Source: Rostratula benghalensis
Lineage: Eukaryota; Chordata; Aves; Charadriiformes; Rostratulidae
DNA: 64,000 bases
Assembly: GCA_013399305.1 (NCBI GenBank)
Contig: VXAI01000194.1
Coordinates: 1,050,791 to 1,114,790 of the forward strand
Direction: 5' to 3'
A model generated the notes under the pieces. The model was not told the DNA's origin. It saw only the letters and a list, made by a program, of their open reading frames with translations, and ran no database searches. Each line of letters opens with the position of its first letter. The stretch's first letter is position 1. Shown piece after piece: positions 37,278-49,900 of this stretch. The position numbers were made by a program, and so were the translations under genes.

Positions 37278-40200
37278 AGGGCACAGGATGCAAAAATCCT
37301 ACCTTGGCTCGTGCTGTTGTGCAGTGAAGGCCACGTTGTGGTGGTGAAGGAGGGTTTTGTTGCCTGTTGTCTGGCATTGCAAATGGATCCTACAGACATA
37401 AAGCATCCTCTGTATTTTGTAATCTTCTGCCCCCAATCAAAAATCACTCATCTCTGTTTTGGTGAGGATTGTTTCTTTATCTGAAGATTTGGTTTGCAGC
37501 TGAAGGAAAAGTGAAGGGCGAACAGTGCTGGGGAGACAGGGTTGGTTTTGGCAGGTTCTGTGTAAATGTGTGCCATGAGGTTTTGCTAATGCAGGTTGTG
37601 GAGAGCCTCATTAAGTGCTGCTCATCAGCCAGTGCTGAAAGGATGCAGTGCCTCTGCATTGAGTACACGCTCAACAGAGCTTTACTGCAACCTGAAGCCA
37701 CTAAACTGAAGTGCTTGAAACAGACCAGCAGTGAAAAAGCACATTCCTCACCTCTGCCCGTTTTCCCCATTTTCTCTTCAGCAGCTTTGTCCTTGGTGTT
37801 CTTAGGTCTCCCTTTTTGAGATTTGCTGTTGAGATTCCTGGTTAGCTGCCGTGTCTTGCTTATCTGCTCAGTGGTTTGGCATCTGCACAACCTCTCCTGA
37901 CAGAACAGCTTGATTCCCACATCGTTTTCCTGCTCCCATAATATGTTCTCAGAGAATGTCTCTCATCTCAAGTGGTATTTCAGATCTTGGTGTCATCATG
38001 TAAATAATAGCATCAGGATGATGTGCTGGCCTTTTCTGCTAAGATTGTATACAACTTGTGTGAGTAGTTACTTGATAATGCCAAGTACATCATGAAAACA
38101 CAGATTAATAGCTCTGTGTGCTATTCTTGGGTTTTGGTTTGTTTTTTTCTTTTTTTTATCTTTTTTTTTTTTTTTTTTTTTAATGAGTCAGTGTGCTTTG
38201 AGCATGTAGAACAGTCACCTCTGATTCATCAGAGAAGGAAAAGGCTGATTTTCTGCTCCAGAACTTGGTGTCGTACCTGATGGGGTTTTGAATGCTGTTT
38301 GTATCAGGCCAGCTGGGATGTGTTAACGTGGTCCTGTGTTATACCCCTAGCAACGTCCCTTTTTCTTCCTCCTTTGTAGCCAAGTCTGCAAAGCTGCTGT
38401 TCTTCTGATAGCAGTTACTCAAAGAAACCTGTCTGTAGGTGTCCAGCCCTGTTGGCCAGCGGAGCGGCTGATCCGGGGTCATGTGGGCCTGCTGCGTGGT
38501 GGAGGAAAGCTCACATTCCACACCTGCATTTTCTAAAGAAAGCTCCATTGCTGGCCTCTATTTAAAAGGACTTGGTTTATTTTCAGCGCCAAGTGACCAT
38601 GGGGAGTTCAGGCCCTGAGCTGGAGGAGAATGCAGGAACAAGGTCTTTACAAAAGTCGTTTCCTCCAGCCTTGCATTTGACACTTGCGTTCTTGGCTCCT
38701 CTTTTGCCGTTTTGTTCGGAGCTGGGGAAATCCAGTTTCTCAAGCAGGTGCTGTGGAAGCTTCCCCACTCAGCTCAGCCCGTGCCACTGAGCCCTGCTCT
38801 TACCAGTGCCGTAGAGCAAGACATCCACTGAGGAATTTGGAGGTCGCTCAGTCTGTGGTATCCTTTTGCCTTACAGGGAAGCAGCCCCCACCTCTAGCTC
38901 AGCCTGTCACCCTTAATCCTGACCTTTGGTGGTCCTCAGTGCAGCCTGCTGCTGCCAGGTGGTACCCAGCACGCTTTCTTGCCAACACAAGCTCCTGTTC
39001 AGAGCTTGTTAGCACTCTGAAACTATTTTAGAGACACATTTGTCATTTTAGTCCCCAAATTCAGGCTCTTGCAATAACCCTTTGTAGAAACTGTGCTGCC
39101 GTGACCTGTGAGGTGTCTAGTACAGCATTCCTAGTTGGCTGCCAGTGTCTCTCAGTGCCCATAGCAATGCCCAGAGGTGTGCAGAAGTGCTGCCCAGGGA
39201 ATTATTTTGCTGACCTGAACAGCACAGTGATGGCTGTGTGTCATCTGAGTTGCCGTGAGGGGGGCTCGGCTCCGCTTCCCGCTCCCCCCGCTTGCCGGGG
39301 CGGCAGAGATAAAGAGCTCAGCGTGGTGGGGAAGGGAGGGACCCGGCTTGGCTCAGCAGAGAGTGCTCCAGCTGATTTCAGAGCTGTGATGGTGGGCCCC
39401 AGAGGAAGCTGCAGTCACTTCTCAGCAGGAAGGAAAATGACCGCATGGAAGGGCGGTTAACGGAGGGGGTAGGGGACGAAGGGTCAGTGCTCTTTGTCAG
39501 CGATGGATTTACCTGTGAGTTGGTCACAGCCTGGGCAGTGGGGTATCAGAAGCAACGTGCAAGTCGTGTAGCATATCCCAGGGGGCTTTTCACACATCTT
39601 TTAACTGTAACACAACTGTATGGTTTATTGTAGCGCTGTAAATACTGGGCTCACTCTAACACCCTGCCTCGTCTTGCACTGGGAAGGCAAGCACACGGAG
39701 GGGCCTGGCTGCAGTTCAGTTATTTCACTGAGTAACCAAGAAAAGCTCCTTCTAGTTCATGGCAGGAACCGCCTGCTTGGTGACTGTCTGTCAGTGCTGA
39801 GGCTCTCCACATGCTCCCTGTCCCGTTTCCACTGCTACAGCAGGTTCTTTTCTTGTTTTCTGTACGGTGAGGATGACTAGAGAAAGGCAGCAGTGGATCA
39901 CCATCACACATTGATCCAACGGCCAGAGCAAGGGGTACAAACTCCTCCAGAAAGTCCATAGGAGAAAACCTGAATGTGTGTGGGTTTTTTCCCAAATTCT
40001 AACTGTACTGCAACTGCTACATCTGGTGTGTGCACATCTAAGCTACCTTTAAACTCAGTAGCCCACCTGCTCAGCGTAGTCCAGCTTCAGCATAGGTCTG
40101 AGTTCTGAGAAGCTCTCTAAGTACTCAGGAAGAACAATTACGGGTTGCCCTGGAGCACTTTTGTCCTTCCAAGTCCACTTGGATTTTTAACCGTTGTTAC

Positions 40201-42085
40201 TGCAGTACTGCCTAGTTGTATATAGAGAGCAGACAAGGTCAATCCAATGTCCTCTTCGGGATTTTTGGGAAGTGAGAGCGTTTCATGGAGTGGGAAATAG
40301 GGGGCAGTTAATAAATTATTTTCATTTATGATTTTTTTTTTTTAATACCAGCCTCTGCTCTGATCAGCCTTCTGGTCTTAGTGCTTTCTTCGGCCTAATT
40401 TCTGACTATAAATGAACTTGCAGCTTATATCCGGAACAAAGCAGAAATGTGAGGCACGTCCTGTGTCCCTCCATGACAGGTGTCCTTGCTATCACCGGGT
40501 CATCAGCTGCTGACACAGGAACCGGTGGCCTCGTGGAACTCAGGAAGCGAGGACCTTTCTGCTCCTCTCCTGCCAGGTGCTCTCACGTGGCAGAAAGCCC
40601 CGGGGACGTACCTGGCTGAGGCTGACCTTTGTTTGTCACAGCAGGCACAGCACGTGGGTCACACGTGAACACCGTTGGGAGCGGAACTCAGTTGGACCTT
40701 GGAAAAAGGATGGTGATGGTTTTGTTTGCTTCCAGGCTGGTAAAACAGAACTTCTGTGGTCTGCATTTCTTCTCTCAGATCAGGACCAGGTTAGGGTCAG
40801 CTGCTGACGTTGTTCCCTGCCCTCATGAACAGCTTTTGCTCTGGACTGACATGTGGAGGAGTAAGTCATTATGCATAACCTATTCAGTCTTTTGAGCTTT
40901 TTTGTTGAGATTCCTGGTTACAAGAAATTAAGAATTAGGTTTCCTCAGGGACTGCATTCGGATCAGTCTGTAGATGTGAGAGATGGTGAAGCTGGAAAAG
41001 GCAGAAAGGGGGTTGACAGGACACATCACATTGTGTATTAGGCAGGTTTTTTGAGTGACTTTGGCCAGACCACTTTATTTTGCTGGATTCTTCTGTGAAA
41101 ACAGGAAAGTCCTTCTACAGGCACTGTGGCCTCCTAGGCCAAGTCCCTTCCACTTGGGGGGACCTTAAGACCACTGAGAGCCTGCCCAGAGCTGGATGGC
41201 TGTTTATGTGGCTGCTGTAAAACACACGGGCATGACATTCAACGGCCTCGTGTAGCTCAATGGTCACCTCTTCCCTTTCCAAGCATTTTGTTGCCTTTGG
41301 TACCTGCTGCCCTGCAACTGGAAACCCGTTTCCTGCCCTTTCATCCTCTGCCTTTCTGATCTCTGTGCCTCAGTGTCACTGGTGGGGATTTTATCTATTT
41401 CTGTTTTCTTGTCTCTGGTGGCTTTTGTCTCTGTGCTTCCACTTCCTGAGCCTGCAGCTGCTCAGGCTGGTAATCAACAAGGTCACATTTTGGTGTGCGT
41501 TGTTTTTAGGGAGGTGGGGGAAGATACGGATTTTCCAAGCCAGGAAGGAAAGGTGAAGGCAGAAAAGAGAGCCCTATGGAGCTGGTTTATTTGGACAAAG
41601 GAAAAGGGAGGCCAGGTTTGGAGGCAGGATTTGGAACGCCACTTCCAGCTTGAGTGTGGGACTGTGCTGTGGCTTTAGCTAAGACATCATCTGTGTGTCT
41701 TGAGTTATCCCAGGTGTCCCTTTGCTGGTGTCACAGCAGGAGGTCCTGAGAATTAGTGAAATGACTGGAGATGCTTGTCACCCCTTGAACTATGGGGTTC
41801 AAGCAGACTGTGGGGCAGCAGTTGGGTACTTCACTGCTGACTGTACTGCAGCTTCTGAAAGCAGCACTCTGCCTACCGGCTCTGGAAATTCAGCTCTCTT
41901 AGAAGAGACACATTTGCAAAAGGTTTTGGTATTGAGGAAGTTAGTGGACCTAAGTGGGGTTATCTGAGCAATCTTGCTACTTCACATAATTACATATCCT
42001 GCTCTGCCCCGAGTGCCCTGGTGAGCCTTTTCTTCCAAAGCAACAGGAAAGAACGCTTGATTTTTTAAGATGAGCAGAAAGAAAT
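37278..42085. other. Intergenic stretch between PM20D1 and SLC41A1
   Basis: No + strand gene is recognised. The contents are the minus-strand open segments reported separately, a T run at 38151-38182 and a small GC-rich patch at about 39250-39310. Most other open frames lack any domain or splice support. Confidence 0.5.
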
Positions 42086-42505
42086 CATAGAATGGTTAGA
42101 GTGGGAAGGGACCTTAAGGATCATCGCGTTCTAACCCCCCCTGCCCTGGGCAGGGACACCTCCCACCAGCCCAGGTTGCTCCAAGCCCCCTCCAGCCTGG
42201 CCTTGAACCCCTCCAGGGATGGGGCAGCCACAGCTTCTCTGGGCAACCCGGGCCAGGCTCTCACCACCCTCACCCCAAAGAAGTCCCTTTTAGTATCTAA
42301 TCTAAATCACTCCCCTTTCAATTTAAAACCATTACTTGTTGTCCTACTGTTCCGCTCCCTGACAAAGAGTTCCCTCCCCACCTCTCCTGGAGCCCCTTTA
42401 GGGACTGGAAGGGGCTCTGAGGTCTCCCTGGAGCCTTCTCTTCTCCAGGCTGACCCCCCCACCCAGCTCTCCCAGCCTCTCCTCCCAGCCCAGGAGATGG
42501 AGTAG
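42086..42505 (-). mobile_element. CR1 LINE fragment, minus orientation, upstream of SLC41A1
   Basis: The copy reads in reverse: the tail (catagaatggttagagtgggaagggacc) comes first, then the typical CR1 body. A 132-base block (42141-42272) is identical, except for one base, to 49136-49267, so the two belong to the same, relatively young subfamily. It lies 0.8 kb before the SLC41A1 CpG island. Confidence 0.95.
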
Positions 42506-43441
42506 CCCAGCCCACGACTTTAAAGGTGTCTCAACCACAATGGATTTCTTGCTGCCATTGACAACTGCCTTCATTTCCTTATTTTTAAGAAGTGAAGTCA
42601 CCAGCTCCGGCCACCCCGGCCTCGGTGCATCCGGGGGGGGGAGTGCAGTTCCTGGCACGCACCCCCCCCCTGCTCCTGGCCACCTCTACTGGCCTGGGAG
42701 CCGTCCCCAAGGCATGGAGCTGGGGGTCACCTCACCACTTTGGGTAATGACTCGCTGTTGACCGTTTCCTGGGAGGAAAGGAAAGGCAGGAAGGAAAACC
42801 AACAACTGGTCAAAAGTTCCACTCTTGCAAAAAAAAAAAAAAAGGGGAAATAAAAGAAGATGACTCAGAAGACCTGTTTTCATTTGAGAATGCCGGGTTC
42901 TGCAGAGCAGAGGCACTGACATCTGCAGCAGGAGTTAGAGCTTTTGTGTTTGTGTTGGTTTTGGGGCGGTTTGGGGGCAGTTGATGCGGTTTGGGGACGA
43001 TATCCCCGATTTTCTGTGCTGAACAACCTCAGCACAGCCTCCGAGCCGGGCAGAGAGGGCTGGCAGCCAGCGCCTGCCGCCGGTACCGCCTCGGTGCTGC
43101 TGGGCCGCGGGGCTGGATGCGGGACAGCGCGCCAAAGCCGTGCTTAATTAATAATTTCAGGCGGTTTAATGACGATGAGTTCTTTTCACGCTCCTTTTAA
43201 GCCCATCCGGCTCCGTGTGGGCTCGGCCGCACGTGACCGCCCAGGCCACGCCCCCGCGCCGCCAAGGGGGCGGGATCTCCCGCCTTAATCGCTGCCCTCC
43301 CGGCTGCGTGGGGCGCGCTCTGGTGGGGCGGGGCCAGCCGTGACGCCACGCCCGGGCGGCCAATGGTTGGGCCGCGCGGCGCGCCGGGGCAGGGCCACTA
43401 TTGGCGGGCGGTGATGTCAGGGCGGCGCGGGGCAGCCCGCT

Positions 43442-43491
43442 GAGCGGAGCCGAACCGAGCCGAGCCGAGCGGAGCCGAACCGAGCCGAGCG
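43442..43491 (+). repeat. GAGCC/GAACC/GAGCG pentamer repeat at the presumed SLC41A1 start
   Basis: About ten 5-base units (gagcc, gaacc, gagcg) follow one another without interruption in the CpG island, probably within the 5' UTR. Confidence 0.85.
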
Positions 43492-43735
43492 GAGGCAGCG
43501 CGGCGGTGAGATGCGCGGAGGCACCGGGCGGTCAGCGGGACCGGGGAGTACAGACCGGGGCTGAGACCGGGGCTGGCGCCACAGCACAGTCAGTGCAGGG
43601 CTGCAGCGGCACCGTGCCGCAGGGAGGGGGGCCGCTCAGTCGGTCCGACCGCCGGGAAGGCTCCGCTCCGCTCGGGGCAACGCTTCCCCGTGGTCGCTGT
43701 CCCCGCCGGCGGGGCTGGGCCCCGGCCGCTTGAGC

Positions 43736-43771
43736 GGTGGTGGTGGTGGTGGTGGTGGTGGTGGTGGTGGT
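43736..43771 (+). repeat. (GGT)12 trinucleotide repeat
   Basis: Twelve perfect GGT units lie in the SLC41A1 CpG island, about 300 bases after the presumed transcription start. Homopolymeric Val, Gly, His or Pro frames across it are artefacts of the repeat. Confidence 0.97.
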
Positions 43772-44625
43772 TTGCCGGGCTCTGCGGTACCTGGAGAAGC
43801 GGGGAGAGCCCCGTGCTCCGTCCGCAAGGCCTCCTCCGGCCCCCGCTGGGCTGACAACGCCGGCCGCCGCGGTTGTGCCCGGTGGCTCCGTGCGGGGCTT
43901 TGGCCTCCCGGCGCGGTGTCCGTGTCCTGCGGCACCCTCCTGGGTGCTCGCTTCTGGGGTAGAGAGCTGTTCTTCCTCCCAGGTCCCCTGACACCGACCC
44001 CCTTGAAGTGTGCAGAAGGGTCGTGAAAGGCTTTAAGGTGTCAAGGGGACAGCATTGCTGATGGCCGTACCCTCAAGGAATGTTAGAGGAAAGTGCTGTT
44101 GAATGAATGAGCTATTATGCTGGCTGCCGCGAGACAGCAGACAACAGAATATCAGCTTTCCTTCCGTATGTTTCAGGTGAAAGACGAGTTCTTGGGGAGT
44201 GACGTTAAATCCAAGGCCGTCCAAATGCCAGCTCCCACCCTGCAGCCTGCTCAGCTCAGTAAGAAACCTTAGCTGGGAACTTGCTGTTACTTTAAATAAG
44301 AACTCTCATTGCCTCGTGTTGTAAGGTGAGAAATTCTTCTGGAAGAGGAGGAGGACAGTTGACACTTGGAGTTTGCCATTTTGTCAGGGAGCTGACACAG
44401 AGCAAAACCCCCCAGGAGCCCTCAGACTCGAACTCTGCCGAGGGACAGGGCCACTGGAGAAAGTGACAAAGCCCTGGCAGCAAGAAGAGCTTTTCAGGAT
44501 TGTTCCATCTCTAAAAGGAAGTCCCTCTTGTGCCTGTTCTCTGCTTCCTCATCCCTTTAAGCTTCTGTGTTATTCGGTGGGCTTCATCTGTTTTTCTCTC
44601 TGCACTGTGTGCCCCATCACTGCAG

Positions 44626-45017
44626 TGGTGCTGCTGGAAGACAGCGTGGAGAAAGATGCACTAAACTGTCCTACATCAAAAGAAGAACAACTTGGATCCT
44701 GTGGTGGTGGCTGCAGTACTGCACAGCATTGGAGGGCACGAGGAGGAGGACTAGGGTGAATTTGTTGTAGTTCCTGGTTCCTGCAGTGTTTCTCTGCTCG
44801 CTCAGTGGCTGGTGTCCTCCATTCCTGGACTTTGCTTGATGGGGATCTCTGCTGCAGGAGCAGTCTCTGCGCTCAAAGGCAGGCAAGCAGAGGTAGGAGA
44901 GGTCGGCTCTAGATGCCGTAAAGGCCATTTGTATAAGCTCCTGGCAGAAGATCTCTTCTGGAACAGCTGCTGGCTGTAGGCCCACCAACCCAAGGGTCAG
45001 GATAGCCTCTCTGCAGC
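44626..45017 (+). other. SLC41A1: Possible 5' UTR part of the first coding exon of SLC41A1
   Basis: The start codon exon needs an upstream acceptor. One candidate with a long pyrimidine-rich lead is ATCACTGCAG ending at 44625; another is CTCTCTGCAG ending at 45016, one base before the ATG. I cannot choose between them from the sequence alone. Confidence 0.35.
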
Positions 45018-46702
45018 ATGTCTTCCAAGCCAGAGCAGAAGGACGCCCAGCAGGCCAATGGGGCTGTGCTGCCCATTGTGCCCATGGACTGTCTCACCAG
45101 TCCGGACCGGGGGCAGCTGGTGGAGCCCTCAGATTTCCTGGGAGCTGATGGTGACAGGGTAGAAGTGGTGGTGTTGGAGTCCCGTGCCAACGCTAAAGGG
45201 GTGCGAGAAGAAGACGCCCTGCTGGAAAACGGCAGCCAGAGCAATGAAAGCGATGACACCAGCACAGACCGAGGTCCTGAGCCAGCCTCGCCCCTCAAAG
45301 AGACCTCCTTCTCCATCGGGCTACAAGTCCTATTTCCGTTCCTCTTGGCAGGCTTTGGGACGGTTGCTGCTGGAATGGTGCTGGACATCGTGCAGGTAGG
45401 ACCGATGGCATGGGATGGAAGGATAGCCAGTAGGACCTGGCATGGCACTGGGCTGGGAAATCCCGTCTCTGTAGAGCGTGGCTTGACCCCAAGCCAGGAG
45501 GCACTGGAATGGCAAGGTTTCTTCAGCAGATAGCAATGGTGAGGGGGGGAGATATGTTACTTTGTGTGTCAGCTGGGGTAAGGAGAGACCAGGGAAGGCC
45601 TCGGTGATGTCTGGAGTGAGGGGAGGAGAGGCTGCTCTGACTTGGAGGAGGAGGAGGTTGGAGCTGGCCCGTGGGCAGCCAAAGTACCTGCCTGGGAACG
45701 GAGACCACTATGTACTTTATGCCTTGAAATAAGTGCTCCCCTGAGCTCATCCCAGCTCCAGTCACTGGTTCCACAGGTCCCATTCTCTCTTGGGTGTTTG
45801 CTGTGCCAGCACACCAGACTCGTGCCAGCCAGGTTAATGATTGGTTTGTGGCAGTGTGTGCAGGACATGGTGGCTCGCTCCCAAGGTCAAAGGCTGGCCG
45901 AGTGGCCCTTAGGCTGCCTTCTCACCCTCTTGAAGTGGCCAGGGGCAACTGGGCTACCAGGGTGGAGGTGATCCTTAGGAAAGGCTAGCTAGGGGGCTGG
46001 CTGTTCCTCTGGATGCAAACCGATGTGTTACCAGCCACGGTACCTCGTTAGGTCTTTTGGGATGGGTGACACTGGGAGAACCCAACAGCCACACAGCTTG
46101 CTTGGGTTTCATCTGGGAAGTGTGACTTCATGGGCCATGGCTCCTGTGTTGGTCTCGAGCACAGATTTTCCAAGCGTTTGTGTCCCTGGCAGCAGAGCAG
46201 CTGCTGAGCCCCTTCTCCTGTGCTCCAGAAGACAGGCTGTGCAGATTCATCCTGGTGCCCAGCCCAGAACGGTGACTGAGGCACAAAACTCGCTCATCCC
46301 TGCAGCGTAGGACTGTGGAACTGTTGGGATGGAGGAGGCAGCCATTTTGGAGCTGTGGGCAACCAAAAATGCTCTGCTTGAAGCAGAGCTGAAGCGGGGT
46401 AAACAAGCCGTCGCGGGGTTGGCCTCGAGAGCCAGGAGTGTCAGTCAGTTGTCTGTATGGCTGGCAGTTCCAGTCATCCCCACCCACACTGTGTGCCAGC
46501 AGGGTAAGTGGGGTGGTTTTGTGTCCATGTGTGGCCGAGCAGACACGTTCTCTTGCCCTAGTGGCTATTTCCCTGCCTGCCTTTGTGCGCCGGGCATCCT
46601 TACGGTTTCTCTTGATACAACCTGTTGAGAGCTGTGAGGTGACTCAAAACAGGAAAGGCTGGCTGTTCTAAATTAAGCCAGGAGAGATTTACCGGAATGA
46701 TT

Positions 46703-46733
<31 letters not shown>

Positions 46734-46915
46734 GACATTTTTACTAATGCTTCCCTTTGCAAGGTCCCTGTAAACTCCTGCGTGGCTCTTCTGGCAGTTT
46801 CCCAGAGCCAGGGATTTCTACCCAGCCTAAAGCCTTTCCTGCAGAAGGAGCAGCCATTCTGGCCAGGGAGGAGCAGGGCAGGGGTGGGACACTGTGGCAC
46901 AGTACTGTGTTCTCC

Positions 46916-46951
<36 letters not shown>

Positions 46952-49900
46952 GCCATTAAAAATAACGCTTCATAATTCCTCTGTCCCACAGCAGCTCAGC
47001 ATGTGGCTACGCAGCTTGTCCTGCCAACTCCTCTAACTCCCTGTAGCCTTGGGATTAAATGAGGCATCTAAATGCCATAGGGTGGAAAAGGGGGGGATGG
47101 GAAGCGTGTGGTCTTGGCTTTCTTGCCTGCAGAGTCTGGGGAGCTGATCTGGAGAACTGGCTTCCCGGAGCCTCAACGCCTTGGGTGAGAGGAGGGAGAC
47201 GTGGAGTGGGTACCTGAGACAGCCAGACTGGAGTCCCATTGGGAGGGCTCCATACACTCAGTTCCCCCCAGTTTGGCGAAACAGACTAATTAGCCAGCTG
47301 TAATTGGTCTCCCCACTGTGAAAACAGGCAGCCCTGGCCTTTGGCCATGCCGTCCCATTAATGTGTCCTGATGAGTTTGTCTCTGGGGAGGAGAATTTGC
47401 CTCTGCTCCCCATGGGATCAGAGAGACCTTTGGGCCAGGTGACATGTGAACATACCAGCTGCTTTTCTGTGTGCAGGAGAGGGCTGTTGGCACGGCCCCT
47501 TCTCCCAGCAGAGCCCCAGTTGTTGTTCTCCAGACTTGCCTGCTCCCTGGAGGTTCTTTGGATGGGATGGACAGTATTTTGTACAGGGGAGGGAGTCTGC
47601 TCCCTTCCCCTGCTTGACCCCCTCTGGTGTTAGCATCCCTCTGGGGTGGCTCTTACTGGGGCCAGTGGTGACTCCCGGCCCTGGAGCTGGAGCTCTGTTG
47701 TTCAGGCCACTTGTTCCTTGGTGTTTTGGAGTCCTAGCCCCAACCTGCAGCACGACCCTCACATCTGAGCTGTCACCAATCACCACTCTGCTATAATCCG
47801 AGCGGAACCACGCTGTTACTCGTGACTCACGTAAGCCTTAAGCACCCAGTGCCTAAAAATGACAGCAGCTGAGAGGCAGCTGTTGCCCAGGAAATATCTG
47901 CTCTCTGCAGGTGCAAAGCTTCGGAAAGGCAGCAAGCCTGGAGGAAACTGCAAGACACCACCTGGGCTTTGATGTTGCTTCCAGAACCTCTGACAGGCCA
48001 GGGTCTGATCTCACCCCTCCGGTGAGAGACCGGGCCCTGGTATCTGGGTAGATTTTTGTTCAAAGGGACCACCAGCTTAGTAGGAAATGAAGCTGAAATA
48101 AGTTAAATCTGGATTGCTTATAGTCTCTCTGCTCCCCCTCCCCAGAGAGCAGGGAGGGGGCAATGGAGATGGAGTCCCTCTCCCTGTAATTCTCTGCTGA
48201 AAGGTGGCCAGGAGCCCCCTTGCTCCCAGTGCTGTGTGTTTCGCCTTTGCATGGAACACAGTGGAAGGTCTGGGAGGATCCCATGTGCTGTGTGAGCCTC
48301 CCTCTTTACACCCAAACCCAGCTTATTTCTGTGCTTCTCAGAGGGGCTTACAGGAGAGAAAGGAGGCGGGGGGGGGGGCTCAGTGTTCTGAACTTAAATT
48401 CATATTTTCTGTTCTCTTTCCTTTTTTTTTTATTTTTTTTTTTTTTTTAATCTTCCCCCACCAGTCGGGCTCTGGTTCTCTCCTCGTAGCCCCATCACGG
48501 GCACACATCTCTGCAGGGAGCTTTCTTCTCTGCGGGAGCCAGGGAGGCCATCGAGATGCACCGAGTGCCCGTAGACTAGTGTTGTGTAACATCTTATATT
48601 AAGAAAGTTGGCAGGAGCCCACGGGTCCTGCTCTTTGCAGCTAGCGAGCTGCTGATGTCTGCAGAAATCTCCTTGTTTCCCTTCCCCAAAGATGGCTTTT
48701 ATTCCTTTCTCCAGGAGCACCCCTGTCTTGCTCAGGGAGCTGCTTTTGCAGGCTCCAGTTACCGCAGCTTCTGGCACCGGTTTTACAGCACAACCTCCTT
48801 TAAAGGTTAATTTCCAAAGGCAGGGTTGGGATGAGGTGAGGGAGGGCTTGTGAGCTATTGCCTGATCCTGCCTCTGTGATCTCTGGAGGCAGAAAGAGCC
48901 AGGAAACTCTTGCGCGGCGCTTCCAGCCTGCGCTGTGAGCGATGACGAGGTTCCCCTCATTAAGTGATTCTGGTGACACCCAGCTCGTCCTGCTGGGAAG
49001 CCAGAGCACGTTCCTGATTGAGTTCTAGATACTGCTCAGGGAAGTCCTAGCAAAGGGTTCGCCAGTACAACGAGCAGCAAAATAATCATATGGTTTGGGT
49101 TGGAAGGGACCTCAAAGCCCACCCAGTGCCACCCCCTGCCCTGGGCAGGGACACCTCCCACCAGCCCAGGTTGCTCCAAGCCCCCTCCAGCCTGGCCTTG
49201 AACCCCTCCAGGGATGGGGCAGCCACAGCTTCTCTGGGCAACCTGGGCCAGGCTCTCACCACCCTCACAGCAAAGAATTTCCTCCTAACGTCTCATTAAA
49301 TCTCCCCTTTCCATTTAAAACCATTCCCCCTCATCCTGTCTTTACGTGCTCTTGTAGAAAGTCCCCCCCCAGCTTTCCTGCAGGTCCCCTTCAGCTGCTG
49401 GAAAGCTGCTATAAGGTCTCCCCAAAATGCCTGCCTAAAAATAGGCCGAGGAGAGCTGAGCTTGCCTCTTCCTAGATGGTGACCTTAAAGAAAGCACAGG
49501 CTGATGTCCTGCTGTGTGGGATGAAGCATTTCAGGCTGGTTCTCCCTTCTCTGGCTGTGGTGGGAAGGTCTCCCAAGTCGGGTTTGGGTGGGTGTGGGGT
49601 GGCTGGAGATGGGGCTGCAGGGACCACAGTGGTTTCTTTGGGTGCTGCCTGTCACAACAACTGGAAACGGCTGTTCATTGCATCAGGAGAGTCTGGAACC
49701 TGGGTATCCTCAGGAGCCTTGTCCTCAAGCAGCGAGAGGGCTGTGCCTGGAATAGCTGAGCAGCTTTCATCTGCGCACCCGGGAGCTGGAGAGCGCGGTC
49801 AGCGTGGCTTATCGAGCTGTCAGAAAGATTATGGGGATTTTTATTGACTGGAAAACTGCTTTTTTTTTTTCCCTCTGAGGGGAAAAACGGTCCCAGCTCA

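Larger units (their letters stand above)
35717..39162 (-). other. Unidentified minus-strand open segments with splice-like borders (candidate gene, speculative)
   Basis: Several minus-strand segments look more like exons than the other open frames nearby. At 39016-38924 a segment lies between TTTCAG and AAAG|GTCAGG. It joins in phase to 38750-38558 (acceptor CTTCCACAG), giving a stretch containing TCLRNWISPAPNKTAKEE and running to a stop. A Lys-rich segment ends at 37752 in a strong donor (GGCAGAG|GTGAGG) and contains an AT-hook-like KGRPK. Its phase fits an acceptor-like AAAG before a basic segment (35716-36030) with CQCRKCKRK, ending at a TGA at 35717. A possible ATG exon is at 39162-39106. 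I do not recognise the protein. The joins 39106 to 39016 and 38558 to 37906 are not phase-supported by good sites, so chance remains the likelier explanation. Confidence 0.2.
43200..43950 (+). promoter_or_regulatory. SLC41A1: SLC41A1 CpG-island promoter
   Basis: This stretch is very GC- and CpG-rich. It contains an E-box, CACGTGAC (43230-43237), a CCAAT box (43360-43364), an inverted CCAAT box (43400-43404) and GC boxes. No TATA box is seen. The likely start of transcription is near 43430-43450, just before a run of GAGCC/GAACC pentamers. A possible first-exon donor is at 43506 (GCG|GTGAGA), but later donors cannot be excluded. Function is inferred from motif content and from the start codon 1.6 kb downstream. 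Confidence 0.65.

Noticed and set aside
42092..42515. Open frames upstream of SLC41A1
   Set aside because: They are translations of a minus-oriented CR1 copy.
43730..43994. Open frames with runs of Val, Gly, His or Pro
   Set aside because: They arise from the (GGT)12 repeat in a CpG island; the real start codon of SLC41A1 is at 45018.
48430..48960. A 176-codon minus-strand open frame
   Set aside because: It lies inside an SLC41A1 intron, runs into a poly-T tract, and shows no domain or splice-site support.
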